From CAIWHR01 sp963846855 (GTDB taxonomy: Bacteria > Pseudomonadota > Gammaproteobacteria > Burkholderiales > Casimicrobiaceae), in the NCBI GenBank assembly GCA_963846855.1, contig CAWJXK010000008.1, forward strand, positions 1,178,001 to 1,242,000: 64,000 nucleotides of DNA. The letters are read 5' to 3'. A program made the translations under genes and the position numbers. Shown piece after piece: positions 17,182 to 26,307 of this stretch. The notes beneath the pieces are model-generated. The model did no database searches and was not told where the DNA came from. It saw only the letters and a program-made list of their open reading frames with translations. Each line of letters opens with the position of its first letter. Within the stretch, counting starts at the first letter, position 1.

Positions 17182-18354
17182 TCAGTCCCAGGAAAGCGCG
17201 CCACCGGTTTGGTACTCGATGACCCTGGTTTCGAAGAAATTCTTTTCCTTCTTGAGGTCGATCATCTCCGCCATCCACGGGAACGGGTTGTCGGCCTTGT
17301 CGAACAGCGGATCGACGCCGATCTGCTGGCAGCGGCGGTTGGCGATGAAGCGCAGGTATTCCTTGAACATCGTGGCGTTGAGGCCCAGCACGCCGCGCGG
17401 CATGGTGTCCTCGGCGTAGGCGTACTCGAGGTCGACACCCTTCTTCATCAGCGCGCGGATCTCCTCGCGGAATTCCGGCGTCCACAGGTGCGGGTTCTCC
17501 ATCTTGATCGTGTTGATCAAGTCGATGCCGAAATTGCAGTGCATCGACTCGTCGCGCAGGATGTACTGGTACTGCTCGGATGAGCCCGTCATCTTGTTCT
17601 GCCGGCCCATCGCGAGGATCTGCACGAAGCCGACGTAGAAGAAGAGGCCTTCCATGATGCAGGCGAACACGATCAGGCTCTTCAGGAGGTCCTGGTCGGC
17701 CTGCGGCGTGCCGGTCTTGAACATCGGGTTGGTCAGGACGTCGATGAACGGGATCAGGAATTCGTCCTTGTCGCGGATCGACTTGATCTCGTGATAGGCG
17801 TTGAAGATCTCCGCTTCGTCGAGGCCGAGGCTCTCGACGATGTACTGGTAGGCGTGCGTGTGGATCGCTTCCTCGAACGCCTGGCGCAGCAGGTATTGCC
17901 GGCACTCGGGCGCGCTGATGTGGCGGTAGGTGCCGAGCACGATGTTGTTGGCGGCGAGCGAGTCGGCAGTGACGAAGAAGCCGAGGTTGCGCTTGATGAT
18001 GAGGCGCTCGTCCTCGGTCAAGCCGTTCGGGTTCTTCCACAGCTCGATATCGCGCTGCATGTTCACTTCCTGCGGCATCCAGTGGTTGGCGCAGGCGGCG
18101 ATGTATTTGTCCCAGGCCCAGCGGTACTTGAACGGGACCAGCTGGTTGACGTCGGAGCTGCCGTTGATGACGCGCTTGTCCTCGAGGCGCACGCGGCGAA
18201 AGCCGTTCTCCATCGCCTGGCGCTCGACCTCGAGGTCGTGCACCGGCTCTTGAGAAAACTGGGGCGACAGGATGCCGCCCGAGGCCTGGCCCCGGAGGGC
18301 GTCCGGCGCCCGCGGCTGCGCGGCGGGGGCGATGTCGTCGTCGAAGTTCAGCAT
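17182..18354 (-). CDS. nrdB: Ribonucleoside-diphosphate reductase class Ia, beta subunit
   Basis: This 390-residue radical-generating subunit carries the di-iron and tyrosyl-radical residues in the expected order: FVTADSL (Asp), EEAIHTHAYQYI (Glu, His and the radical Tyr), IMEGLFF (Glu), and RDESMHCNFG (Glu and His). The C-terminal tail docks to NrdA. The protein makes deoxynucleotides with NrdA, encoded upstream on the same strand. Two small genes separate it from nrdA, an unusual spacing. A decayed copy of its 3' end lies 0.5 kb downstream. Confidence 0.97.
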   Translation of the reverse strand: MLNFDDDIAPAAQPRAPDALRGQASGGILSPQFSQEPVHDLEVERQAMENGFRRVRLEDKRVINGSSDVNQLVPFKYRWAWDKYIAACANHWMPQEVNMQRDIELWKNPNGLTEDERLIIKRNLGFFVTADSLAANNIVLGTYRHISAPECRQYLLRQAFEEAIHTHAYQYIVESLGLDEAEIFNAYHEIKSIRDKDEFLIPFIDVLTNPMFKTGTPQADQDLLKSLIVFACIMEGLFFYVGFVQILAMGRQNKMTGSSEQYQYILRDESMHCNFGIDLINTIKMENPHLWTPEFREEIRALMKKGVDLEYAYAEDTMPRGVLGLNATMFKEYLRFIANRRCQQIGVDPLFDKADNPFPWMAEMIDLKKEKNFFETRVIEYQTGGALSWD

Positions 18355-18522
18355 GTCAAATTCTCCTGCGCTGCTTATTCTCTTTATATGCGGGTAGTTG
18401 GACCCGTTTTCACGTCGCGTCGTTCACCCTCCGGGCGGCGGGGAAGGGCGGCTATGCCGGCGGCCTCGCGGGGGAGGGCCGCCGGTGCCGGCGTTCCGGA
18501 CCGAAGGGGTCGACGCGTTTCG

Positions 18523-18786
18523 TCAGTGCATTGCGCTCAGTCGTTCGTACAGATAATCCGGTGCGAAATCGACGCCGTCCTGCCAGGCGATCGTCGCGAG
18601 CCCGTAGTCGAGGTAGAAGTCCGCGAAGCGGATCTTGTCCCGCAACGGCTCCATGTTCTCGCCGTAGAGATCGTCCGACAGATCGACCACGCCCTTCCGC
18701 CCATCGTTGAATTCCAGCCAGACCTTGTAATCTCCGAGATACCGCGCTTCGATGACATGCCGCTGCACATGCTCGTAACGGGCCAA
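18523..18786 (-). CDS. DUF2442 domain protein
   Basis: This 87-residue protein fits DUF2442 throughout: HVIEARYLGDYKVWLEFNDGRKGVVDL, then DFYLDYGLATIAWQDGVDFAPDYLY. DUF2442 genes usually sit next to a DUF4160 gene and the pair has been suspected of toxin-antitoxin behaviour. No DUF4160 partner is present here, and the gene sits within the nrd region. Its role is unknown. Confidence 0.85.
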   Translation of the reverse strand: MARYEHVQRHVIEARYLGDYKVWLEFNDGRKGVVDLSDDLYGENMEPLRDKIRFADFYLDYGLATIAWQDGVDFAPDYLYERLSAMH

Positions 18787-18913
18787 ATCGGCCTCCTATT
18801 GGCGGTTGATGAACGCGCCGCAGGCGAGCGGTGATGCGCCGTGCTTCTTGGCGCGCCGCCCGCTGCGGCAGTAACGATGCGGACCGGCCATACGGCCCGC
18901 ACCGGGATTGCTC

Positions 18914-19093
18914 CTATCTGCTCCTGCTGAACTCCGGCATCAGATCTGCCGGCAGCCACCGGGGCAGGCCGCTGTCGTGGCGTTGCTCTTCATCGACGGG
19001 GCGCGGAACCTTCTGTTCCGTGGCCGGCCAGCGCCAATGGCGCCGTCCGGCAGCGTCGGTGTAGCTCTCCCACTTGTCGGTCTTTGCGTTCAT
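18914..19093 (-). CDS. Small hypothetical protein (59 aa)
   Basis: ATG 19093 is preceded by AGGAGGG at eight bases. The protein begins MNAKTDKWESYTDAAGRRHW and is polar, with many Trp and Pro residues and no membrane segment. Its position between nrdA and nrdB on the same strand suggests co-transcription with them. No family is recognised. Confidence 0.6.
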   Translation of the reverse strand: MNAKTDKWESYTDAAGRRHWRWPATEQKVPRPVDEEQRHDSGLPRWLPADLMPEFSRSR

Positions 19094-19299
19094 CGCTTGC
19101 CCTCCTGTCCGGGTTTGCGGTGCCGTTTCCTCGTCGCGCGCGGGCCCGTCTTTACGATCCTGCGGGCCCGTCACGCCTCATCTCATTGCGTTGCTCTACT
19201 CGCGATGCGTCCGCCAAAGGGCGGGGATATTCGGTGCTGCGTATTCGGTGAAGCGCTTCTCTCTGCTGCGCCGGCATTCGCCGCCGGCGGGAATTCTGT

Positions 19300-22227
19300 C
19301 TATTGGCACGACTCGCAGGTCGGATCATCGATCGCGCAGAACTTGGGCGTGTCGCCGTCGTCCGCGGTCTTCGAGTTGCGCGAGCTGGCGCCGGTGGCGG
19401 CCATCCCGCTCGACGTCGGCACTGCGTTCAGTTCTCCCCCTTGCCCGGTGGATTTCTCCGCCGACGTCGCCGCCAGCGTGCGCAGGTAGTACGTGGTCTT
19501 CAGGCCCCGCACCCACGCGAGCTTGTACGTCTCGTCGAGCTTCTTGCCCGAGGCGCCCGCCATGTAGATGTTGAGGCTCTGCGCCTGGTCGATCCACTTC
19601 TGCCGCCGCGCGCCCGCCTCGACGATCCACCTGGCGTCGACTTCGAACGCCGTCGCGTAGAGCGTGCGAAGCTCCAGCGGGATGCGGTCGATCTTGGCGA
19701 GCGAGCCGTCGAAGTACTTCAAGTCGGCGACCATCACCTCGTCCCACAGGTTGATCTTCTTCAGCTCGGCGACGAGGTGCTCGTTGATCACCGTGAATTC
19801 GCCCGACAGGTTCGACTTCACGTAGATGTTCTGGTACTCGGGCTCGATCGACGCGGCCACTCCGACGATGTTGGAGATCGTCGCCGTCGGCGCGATCGCG
19901 ACACAGTTGGAGTTGCGCATGCCGTGGATGCGGATGCGAGAGCGCAGCGCGTTCCAGTCCATCGTCGCGGACTCGTCGATGTCGACGTAGCCGCCGCGCT
20001 CCTCGCGCAGCAACTTGAGCGTGTCCTGCGGAAGGATGCCGCGGTCCCACAGGCTGCCCGAGTACGACGAGTAGCGGCCGCGCTCTTCGGCCAGCTCGGT
20101 CGAGGCCTGGTAGGCGTAGTAGCAGACGGCTTCCATCGACGAGTCGGCAAACTTGAGCGCCGTGTCCGACGCGTACGGCGTGTGCGACAGGTGCAGGCAA
20201 TCCTGGAACCCCATCACGCCGAGACCCACCGGACGATGCTTGAGGTTGGAATTGCGCGCCTTCGCGACGGCGTAATAGTTGATGTCGATGACGTTGTCCA
20301 GCATCCGCATCGCGGTGCGGATGGTGAGCTGCAGCTTGGTGTGGTCGAGCTCCCAGCGTCCCTCAGTTGGGTCCCCGGTCTGCTTCATGTGGTTCAGCAG
20401 GTTGACGGAGCCCAGGTTGCACACGGCGATCTCGGTGTCGCTCGTGTTCAACGTGATCTCGGTGCACAGGTTCGAGCTGTGCACGACGCCGACGTGCTGC
20501 TGCGGCGAGCGCACGTTGCACGCATCCTTGAACGTGATCCACGGATGCCCGGTCTCGAACAGCATCGAGAGCATCTTGCGCCAGAGTTGCAGCGCCGGAA
20601 TCCGCTTGAAGAGCTTCAGCTCGCCGCGCTGGGTCTTTTCCTCGTAGCGCTGGTAGGCCTCGGCGAACTTGCTGCCCCATTTGTCGTGGAGATCGGGCAC
20701 GTCGGACGGCGAGAACAGCGTCCAGTCGCCGCCTTCCATCACGCGCTTCATGAACAGATCCGGAATCCAGTTCGCGGTGTTCATGTCGTGCGTGCGGCGG
20801 CGGTCGTCGCCCGTGTTCTTGCGGAGCTCGAGGAATTCCTCGATGTCCAAGTGCCACGTCTCGAGGTAAGTGCACACCGCGCCCTTGCGCTTGCCGCCCT
20901 GGTTCACGGCGACCGCGGTGTCGTTGACCACTTTGAGGAACGGCACGACGCCCTGCGACTTGCCGTTGGTGCCCTTGATGTGCGAGCCCATCGCGCGGAC
21001 GTTGGTCCAGTCGTTGCCGAGGCCGCCGGCGAACTTGGACAGGAGCGCGTTTTCCTTGATCGCCTCGTAGATGCCGTCGAGGTCATCGGCGACCGTCGTC
21101 AAGTAGCACGACGACAGTTGCGAGCGGTGCGTTCCCGAGTTGAACAGCGTCGGCGTGCTCGACATGAAGTCGAACGTCGACAGCACGTTGTAGAACTCGA
21201 TCGCGCGCGCTTCGCGGTTGACTTCGTTCAGCGCGAGGCCCATGGCGACGCGCATGAAGAAGCACTGCGGCAGCTCGAAGCGGCGGCCGCCGATGTACTG
21301 ATCGACCAGGAAATAGCGGTCGTAGAGGGTCTGCAGCCCGAGATAGCCGAACTGCAGGTCGCGCGTGGGCACGAGCGCCTTGCCCAGCACGGTCATGTCG
21401 TATTGCAGCAGCGCCTCGTTGAGCAGGCCGATCTTGACGCCGTGCTTCACGAACTGCGGAAAATACTCGGCGTACTTGGTCGTCATGTCCTGCTGCGAGG
21501 CTTCCTCGCCCAGCGCCTCGTGCCGGATCGAGTCGAGCAGAAGGCGCGCGGTGACGAAGCTGTAGGCGGGATCCTTCTCGATCAGCGTGCGCGCGGCCAG
21601 CACGACGCACTTGCGCACCTCTTCCATCGGCACGCCGTTGTAGAGGTCCTTCAGCGTCGCCTTGAGGATGCGATCGGCCTCGACGTCGGGAAGGTTCGTG
21701 CACGATTCGCGGACGAGCGCTTCCAGGCGCTTCATGTCGAGCGGCTTCGGCACGCCGTTCTCGACGACGGAGATCGTCGCGGTGTCGGTCTTGTCGCCCT
21801 TCTGCGATTTCTCGTGCGCGCGCTCCTGCGAGCGGCGCTCGCGGTAGAGCACGTAGGCGCGTGCGACTTCGTGCTCGCCGCCGCGCATCATCGCGAGCTC
21901 GACCTGGTCCTGGATTTCCTCGATGTGGATCGCGCCGCCCTCGGGCTTGCGCTTCATCAGCGCGGCGACGACGCCGTCGGTGAGCTTGGTGACCTGCTCG
22001 CGCACGCGCGCGGACGCCGCGCCCTGGCCGCCATTCACGGCGAGGAACGCCTTGGTCATCGCGACCGAGATCTTCGCGGGCTCGAAGGGAACCACAGCGC
22101 CATTGCGCCGGATCACCTTGTATTGCGCGTAGCGAGGGTCGAGGTTCATTGCGCTTCCGGGTTCACCTGCCAAGACATTTCGGGGTGGGTCCTGTGTCTT
22201 GTGGGTGGAAACGCTCTCGAGCTGCAT
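19300..22227 (-). CDS. nrdA: Ribonucleoside-diphosphate reductase class Ia, alpha subunit
   Basis: This 975-residue protein starts at ATG 22227 behind AGGAGAAGG; the frame is open further upstream but has no ribosome site. An N-terminal ATP-cone (YKVIRRNGAVVPFEPAKI) and a second ATP-cone-like domain (residues about 155-245) precede the catalytic barrel. Active-site motifs are SSCYLTT, SSNLCTEI (Asn, Cys, Glu) and AVCNLGSVNLL. The tail ends CESCQ, the redox-active cysteine pair. With NrdB it reduces NDPs to dNDPs. Two ATP-cones, as in Pseudomonas NrdA, imply dATP control by oligomerisation. Two NrdR boxes lie about 190 bases upstream. Confidence 0.97.
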   Translation of the reverse strand: MQLESVSTHKTQDPPRNVLAGEPGSAMNLDPRYAQYKVIRRNGAVVPFEPAKISVAMTKAFLAVNGGQGAASARVREQVTKLTDGVVAALMKRKPEGGAIHIEEIQDQVELAMMRGGEHEVARAYVLYRERRSQERAHEKSQKGDKTDTATISVVENGVPKPLDMKRLEALVRESCTNLPDVEADRILKATLKDLYNGVPMEEVRKCVVLAARTLIEKDPAYSFVTARLLLDSIRHEALGEEASQQDMTTKYAEYFPQFVKHGVKIGLLNEALLQYDMTVLGKALVPTRDLQFGYLGLQTLYDRYFLVDQYIGGRRFELPQCFFMRVAMGLALNEVNREARAIEFYNVLSTFDFMSSTPTLFNSGTHRSQLSSCYLTTVADDLDGIYEAIKENALLSKFAGGLGNDWTNVRAMGSHIKGTNGKSQGVVPFLKVVNDTAVAVNQGGKRKGAVCTYLETWHLDIEEFLELRKNTGDDRRRTHDMNTANWIPDLFMKRVMEGGDWTLFSPSDVPDLHDKWGSKFAEAYQRYEEKTQRGELKLFKRIPALQLWRKMLSMLFETGHPWITFKDACNVRSPQQHVGVVHSSNLCTEITLNTSDTEIAVCNLGSVNLLNHMKQTGDPTEGRWELDHTKLQLTIRTAMRMLDNVIDINYYAVAKARNSNLKHRPVGLGVMGFQDCLHLSHTPYASDTALKFADSSMEAVCYYAYQASTELAEERGRYSSYSGSLWDRGILPQDTLKLLREERGGYVDIDESATMDWNALRSRIRIHGMRNSNCVAIAPTATISNIVGVAASIEPEYQNIYVKSNLSGEFTVINEHLVAELKKINLWDEVMVADLKYFDGSLAKIDRIPLELRTLYATAFEVDARWIVEAGARRQKWIDQAQSLNIYMAGASGKKLDETYKLAWVRGLKTTYYLRTLAATSAEKSTGQGGELNAVPTSSGMAATGASSRNSKTADDGDTPKFCAIDDPTCESCQ

Positions 22228-22419
22228 GGATCCTTCTCCTGTCGGAATCTTGTCGTTGTGTACGCTGCGAGACGTATTCGCGGAGGTTTCGCGTGTTTCG
22301 CGCACACCCGGTGCGCGTGCGGCTTTCCCTGTGGCTTCCGCGAATTTCTCCCCGGGGCAGGCCCCCCGGCGGCCTGGCTCGCCCGGGAGGGGTCCCGTTT
22401 CTTCTTGCAAATCAAAATC

Positions 22420-22465
22420 TACTATATCTTGTGTTCAAGTGCCTGATGAACACAAAGCATAGTGG
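22420..22465 (-). promoter_or_regulatory. Two NrdR boxes in the nrdA promoter
   Basis: TACTATATCTTGTGTT (22420-22435) and ACACAAAGCATAGTGG (22450-22465) both fit the NrdR consensus ACAC-(A/T)-rich-GTGT. The second is in the opposite orientation. Their centres are 30 bases apart, close to the three helical turns typical of paired NrdR boxes. NrdR represses nrd genes when dATP is high. No nrdR gene is in the window. Confidence 0.85.
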
Positions 22466-22845
22466 GGCACTCGGCGATTGGCAAGACTTTTTTGATGCAC
22501 CGGGATAGGGCGTCAAAACGACAACGAAAACAGCGTTTTGCGAGGGTGTTTCCGGCATTTCCACGTATGTTCCACCGACTGTCCACAGGCTTGTCCACCG
22601 ATGTGACAGCCGACGAACGGTGACGGTTGCGTTGCGCTTTTGCGACAGGCAAATTGCCCTTGTCATAAACACGGAATTAATGTGCGTTGCAGCATTCCAA
22701 GCGCCGGCCATAGCGAGCGCATTGCACAAGATTGGGCTTCGCGGGCGCGCCCGCAAGGAACGCCGATCGAGCGGGCCCACCGGCGCGTCGGCGCCGGCGT
22801 CGCGCCAAACCGCGCGCGCCGAGGCCGATGCGGGCGTCGGGAAAT
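22466..22845. other. Gene-free region upstream of the nrdA promoter and after pdeM
   Basis: No coding frame is convincing in these 380 bases. At 22557-22599 four sites share TCCAC with DnaA-box-like spacing (ATTTCCACG, TGTTCCACC, CTGTCCACA, TTGTCCACC); each differs from TTATCCACA at two or more bases. DnaA binding upstream of nrdA is known in E. coli, so weak boxes here are possible but unproven. Confidence 0.35.
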
Positions 22846-23595
22846 CTAGGCCGGCTGGCTCGGAAGCGCGAAAAGCCGCGCTCCGGCAATCGCGACGATC
22901 GTCTCGCCCGCCGCGGGTGTCACCCGCGCGAGGCCGGTCAGGCGGCCGAACGCCGGCAGCAGCGCGCGCTTTCGGCCGAGCACGAAGCACGGCAGGCGGG
23001 CGGAATCGCCGCTCGGGTCGGAGAGGCGGATGCCCGGGTGCACGTGGCCGCACAGCGCGTAGCCGGTGCGCGGCTGCTGCGGCTCGTGGCACAGCACGAA
23101 CGGCGCGTGCGGATGCGGGTCGCCGACGACGCGGACCCGCCACGCTTGCGGCGGATCGCCGGCACGGGCATCGTGATTGCCTCGTACGAGCGTGATCGCG
23201 AGATCGCGGTGATCCTCGCGCCAGCGCAGGAACGCGACGTCGAGCGCGTCGACGCGGCCCGCCGCTGCGTGCAGGAAGTCGCCCAGCACGACGAGCTCGG
23301 TGGCGCCAGTCGCCGCGATCAGCGCGGTGAGGCGGCCCAGATCGGACGCCGTCGCGCCGCGCGGCAACGGCACGCCGCCGGCGCGAAACGCCGCCGCCTT
23401 GCCGAGATGCACGTCGGCGACGAACAGCGCGCGCTGCCGCGGCCAGTAGAGCGCGCGCTCGGGCAGGAGCTCGATGGCTTCGCCGGCGAGCGTGACGGCG
23501 ATCCGGCCGTCGGCGCGCGGCGGCGCTGGCGCCGCGCGCGCGTCCGCGGCCGAAAGTCCGAGCGGCGCGGTCACCGGAACGTCATGCATCGCCAT
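22846..23595 (-). CDS. pdeM: PdeM-like ligase-associated DNA damage response endonuclease
   Basis: This 249-residue metallophosphoesterase has the family's metal-binding motifs in order: FVADVHLGK (Asp-x-His), VVLGDFLH (Gly-Asp), RGNHDAR (Gly-Asn-His-Asp/Glu), LCHEP and CGHVHPG (GHxH). The layout matches PdeM, which is usually encoded next to an ATP-dependent ligase and an Lhr-like helicase. Here the likely helicase partner is 16 kb away at 39.7-42.3 kb and no ligase gene is beside it. The start is ATG 23595; no strong ribosome site is visible. Confidence 0.85.
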   Translation of the reverse strand: MAMHDVPVTAPLGLSAADARAAPAPPRADGRIAVTLAGEAIELLPERALYWPRQRALFVADVHLGKAAAFRAGGVPLPRGATASDLGRLTALIAATGATELVVLGDFLHAAAGRVDALDVAFLRWREDHRDLAITLVRGNHDARAGDPPQAWRVRVVGDPHPHAPFVLCHEPQQPRTGYALCGHVHPGIRLSDPSGDSARLPCFVLGRKRALLPAFGRLTGLARVTPAAGETIVAIAGARLFALPSQPA

Positions 23596-23812
23596 CGTTG
23601 AGCGCCGCGGAAGGGTTGAGGGTCGCGCCGGGAACAGGTCCGGCCGAACGCGCGAGGCCGCACGACGGGGCGGGCATTGTCCTCGCCGCGCCCATGGTGC
23701 AGACTGCATCGATGGATTGTAGCGGAGGAACGCCTCCGCCGGCCGCGCGCACATGAACGCAAATGAGCGCAAATACCAATGCGCGCGCCGGGATCCACCT
23801 TGAGGGACCCGC

Positions 23813-24628
23813 ATGCTGCGTTTTGCCGCCAACGTAACGTTCCTGTTCAACGAAGTCCCGTTCCTCGACCGCTTCGCCGAGGTCGCGCAGGCCGGGTTTC
23901 GCGGCGTCGAGTGCACGTTCCCGTACGACGTGCCGGCGGCGGAGATCGGCGAGCGGCTGCGTGACTTCAAGCTCGAGATGGTGCTCTTCAATGCGCCGCC
24001 CGGCGACCTCTCGGCGGGCGATCGCGGCACGGCCGGACTGCCCGGGCGCGAGCACGAATTCCAGGCAGGGTTCGCGACGGCGCTGCGCTATGCGCAGACG
24101 CTGCGCTGCCGGCGCATCCACGTGATGTCGGGCGTCGTGCCCAAGGACGCGACTCCCGCGCAACGCGCAATGCATCGCGCGACCCTCGTGCGCAACCTGC
24201 GCTTCGCCTGCACCGAGGCCGCCGGCTCCGACATCTCCGTGCTGATCGAGGCGCTCAACCCGCGCGACATGCCCGGCTACCTGTTCTCGACGCTGGCCGA
24301 GGCGAATGCGATCCGCGAGGACGCCGGCGCGGCGAACCTGAAGCTGCAGATGGACCTCTATCACACGCAGATCGTCGAGGGCGATCTCACCGAGAGGATC
24401 CGCCAGCATCTCCCGCACGTCGGTCACATCCAGATCGCCGGCGTGCCAGGACGGCACGAGCCCGACGTCGGCGAGATCAACTACTCGTGGATCTTCCGGC
24501 TGCTCGACGAGCTCAAGTATCCCGGCTGGATCGGCTGCGAATATCGGCCGAAGGAACAGACGGCGGCCGGACTCTCCTGGCTCTACCGGCTCATCGACCG
24601 CAAGCCGCAAGCCGCGGCGGACGATTAG
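23813..24628 (+). CDS. hyi: Hydroxypyruvate isomerase / TIM-barrel sugar isomerase
   Basis: This 271-residue protein matches Hyi along its length. It begins RFAANVTFLFNEVPFLDRFA, and has GFRGVECTFPYD, the NAPPGDLSAGDRG loop, and metal ligands in VLIEALNP, QMDLYHTQIVEGD, and GEINYSWIF near the C-terminus. It interconverts hydroxypyruvate and tartronate semialdehyde in glyoxylate/glycerate metabolism. The usual neighbours (glyoxylate carboligase gcl, glxR) are absent, so the true substrate could be a related ketose. Confidence 0.88.
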   Translation: MLRFAANVTFLFNEVPFLDRFAEVAQAGFRGVECTFPYDVPAAEIGERLRDFKLEMVLFNAPPGDLSAGDRGTAGLPGREHEFQAGFATALRYAQTLRCRRIHVMSGVVPKDATPAQRAMHRATLVRNLRFACTEAAGSDISVLIEALNPRDMPGYLFSTLAEANAIREDAGAANLKLQMDLYHTQIVEGDLTERIRQHLPHVGHIQIAGVPGRHEPDVGEINYSWIFRLLDELKYPGWIGCEYRPKEQTAAGLSWLYRLIDRKPQAAADD

Positions 24629-24723
24629 CTCAGGCCACCACGGGCCGCTACACCGGTGCAGCGCGGCGCGCCTGGCGTCTGTGGCACCTTGAGCGCCGCG
24701 CCTGACGTCCCCAACTATCGCCC

Positions 24724-25323
24724 ATGCCGCCCGTCACCACTGCATTGATCGCCGCCAACGTGGCGATGTTCCTGCTGGAGCAGGTCGCGCCCGGATCGAT
24801 CTACCCGCTTGCGCTGTGGCCGCTCGGCGCCGGAGCGGCAGGCGGCGAGAGCTTCGCCCCGTGGCAGCTCGTCACCTATGCGTTCCTGCACGGCGGCCTG
24901 CTGCATCTCGCATTCAACATGTTCGCGCTCTACATGTTCGGCGGCGCGATCGAGCGGGTATTCGGCGCGCGGCGCTACCTCACGTATTACTTCGTGTGCG
25001 TCGTCTCCGCGGCACTCACGCAACTGGTGTTCGCCGCGATGTCGGGCGCCTACTATCCGACCGTCGGCGCCTCCGGCGGCGTGTTCGGCCTGCTGCTCGC
25101 GTACGCCATCTACTTCCCGCACGCTCGCGTCATGCTGATCTTTCCGCCGATCCCGATGCCGGCGCGAATGTTCGTGCTGGTCTACGCCGCGATCGAGCTG
25201 TTCCTCGGCGTCACCGGCACGCAGGAGGGTGTGGCGCACTTCGCGCACCTGGGCGGGATGATCGGCGGCTACGCGCTGCTGCGCTACTGGCGGGGCGGCG
25301 GTCCGCGTCGCATCATCCGCTGA
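24724..25323 (+). CDS. Rhomboid family intramembrane serine protease
   Basis: This 199-residue protein has six predicted membrane helices. The catalytic serine is in GASGGVFG (near residue 118) and the histidine in HFAHLGGMIGG (near residue 174). The loop-1 sequence APWQLVTYAFLHGGLLHLAFNM is also characteristic. Rhomboids cut transmembrane substrates inside the inner membrane. Its target is unknown; the small membrane-anchored protein encoded next is a possible substrate. Confidence 0.93.
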   Translation: MPPVTTALIAANVAMFLLEQVAPGSIYPLALWPLGAGAAGGESFAPWQLVTYAFLHGGLLHLAFNMFALYMFGGAIERVFGARRYLTYYFVCVVSAALTQLVFAAMSGAYYPTVGASGGVFGLLLAYAIYFPHARVMLIFPPIPMPARMFVLVYAAIELFLGVTGTQEGVAHFAHLGGMIGGYALLRYWRGGGPRRIIR

Positions 25324-25403
25324 GCTCGAATCCGCTGCGGGAAGCCTTGACGGCTTTCCTTCGCCGCGAGCAGACTGCGTCCGTCAACACTCGGGAGAAG
25401 CCC

Positions 25404-25571
25404 ATGAAGCGCGCTGCGCTATTCCTTTCGTCCCTGCTGGCCACGAGCGTCGCGTACGCGCAGGCGGCTCCGGTCGTTGCCCTTCCGACGCTCGACGAAG
25501 GTGGACTGATCGCCATGATCGCGCTGGTCGGGGTCATCGGCGGCATCATCGCGCGCCGCCGCATGAAGTAG
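25404..25571 (+). CDS. IPTL-CTERM-like mini-protein (55 aa)
   Basis: ATG 25404 lies behind GGGAGAAG. A signal peptide ending AYAQA is followed at once by LPTLDEGGLIAMIALVG, a short membrane helix and a basic RRRMK end. That is the tripartite sorting tag (PTL-motif, helix, Arg cluster) of IPTL-CTERM and PEP-CTERM proteins. Here almost nothing lies between the signal and the tag. It is next to the rhomboid gene, and tags of this kind are recognised by intramembrane exosortase- or rhombosortase-type enzymes. Confidence 0.6.
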   Translation: MKRAALFLSSLLATSVAYAQAAPVVALPTLDEGGLIAMIALVGVIGGIIARRRMK

Positions 25572-25635
25572 CGGGTCGTCGGGTCAGACCCACGACGCGT
25601 CACGGCGCCGCCGGCTCGCGCGCCGGGAACGACGC

Positions 25636-25803
25636 TCACGTCACGGCGCGTTCGGTCGCACCGTAATTCAGCGCCTCGGAAGGTGGCTCCGAGAGATATT
25701 TCATTCCGCCGCCGCCCATCGTGCCGCACGCGGGAAGGCTCCCGACGGCGAGCACGAGGGCCGTCGCCACGACGATCCTGAACCTGCGCCATATCCGGCT
25801 CAT
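25636..25803 (-). CDS. Small lipoprotein (55 aa)
   Basis: ATG 25803 follows GGAG at six bases. A basic N-terminus and hydrophobic stretch end in the lipobox LPAC (Cys near residue 25). A Gly-rich segment and a polar tail containing SEPPSEALNYGA follow. It is probably anchored in the envelope. No family name can be given. Confidence 0.6.
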   Translation of the reverse strand: MSRIWRRFRIVVATALVLAVGSLPACGTMGGGGMKYLSEPPSEALNYGATERAVT

Positions 25804-26307
25804 CTCGATCTCCATTGCGGCCAGGCGGCCGTGACAGACGAACAGCGGTCGTTCGCCGCTATTCCCCGGAACGGCAGAGCGCCGGAGGCGCATCTGCGCG
25901 CTGGCGCAGCAACCCGCCCCGCGAAGGGCGTTCGGCAAAACGCCGGCTATCGGCCAGTCGCGGACCGTCGAGCATCTTCCCGGTAGAAGACGTTTAATAG
26001 CGCTTCTGACCTGTTTCGTTCCCTTTGTGCAGGGGCGTCATCCGCCCATCCGGGCATTCACTGCCTACCGTCAGGCGCCGATCGGCGCGGCGGCGTTCGG
26101 CACCGCACGGACCGCGGTCTTATTTCCGCGTAGGTTCGCTTCAACGGTTTCGGTTCGGAAACTTCAAGTGATGTCCATCGCGCGGCCGTAGCGGTTGTCG
26201 ATACCTCTGGGGGTTCGTTCGCATTCTCGGATTCGCCAGGTATCGCGCGATGGCCATTTAATTTGGCGTACTCGATGCCAAAGTGGTTCTATTGCTCAGG
26301 AGCTTTG
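25804..26307. other. Gene-free stretch (504 bases)
   Basis: No frame here has both a ribosome site and a believable protein. The right 100 bases are more AT-rich (CATTTAATTTGGCGTACTCG) and probably hold the promoter of the small gene at 26308. Confidence 0.4.

Noticed and set aside
19303..22446. A 1047-codon plus-strand frame opposite nrdA
   Set aside because: It is an Arg/Val-rich shadow of nrdA produced by high GC at third positions; nrdA has full family motifs.
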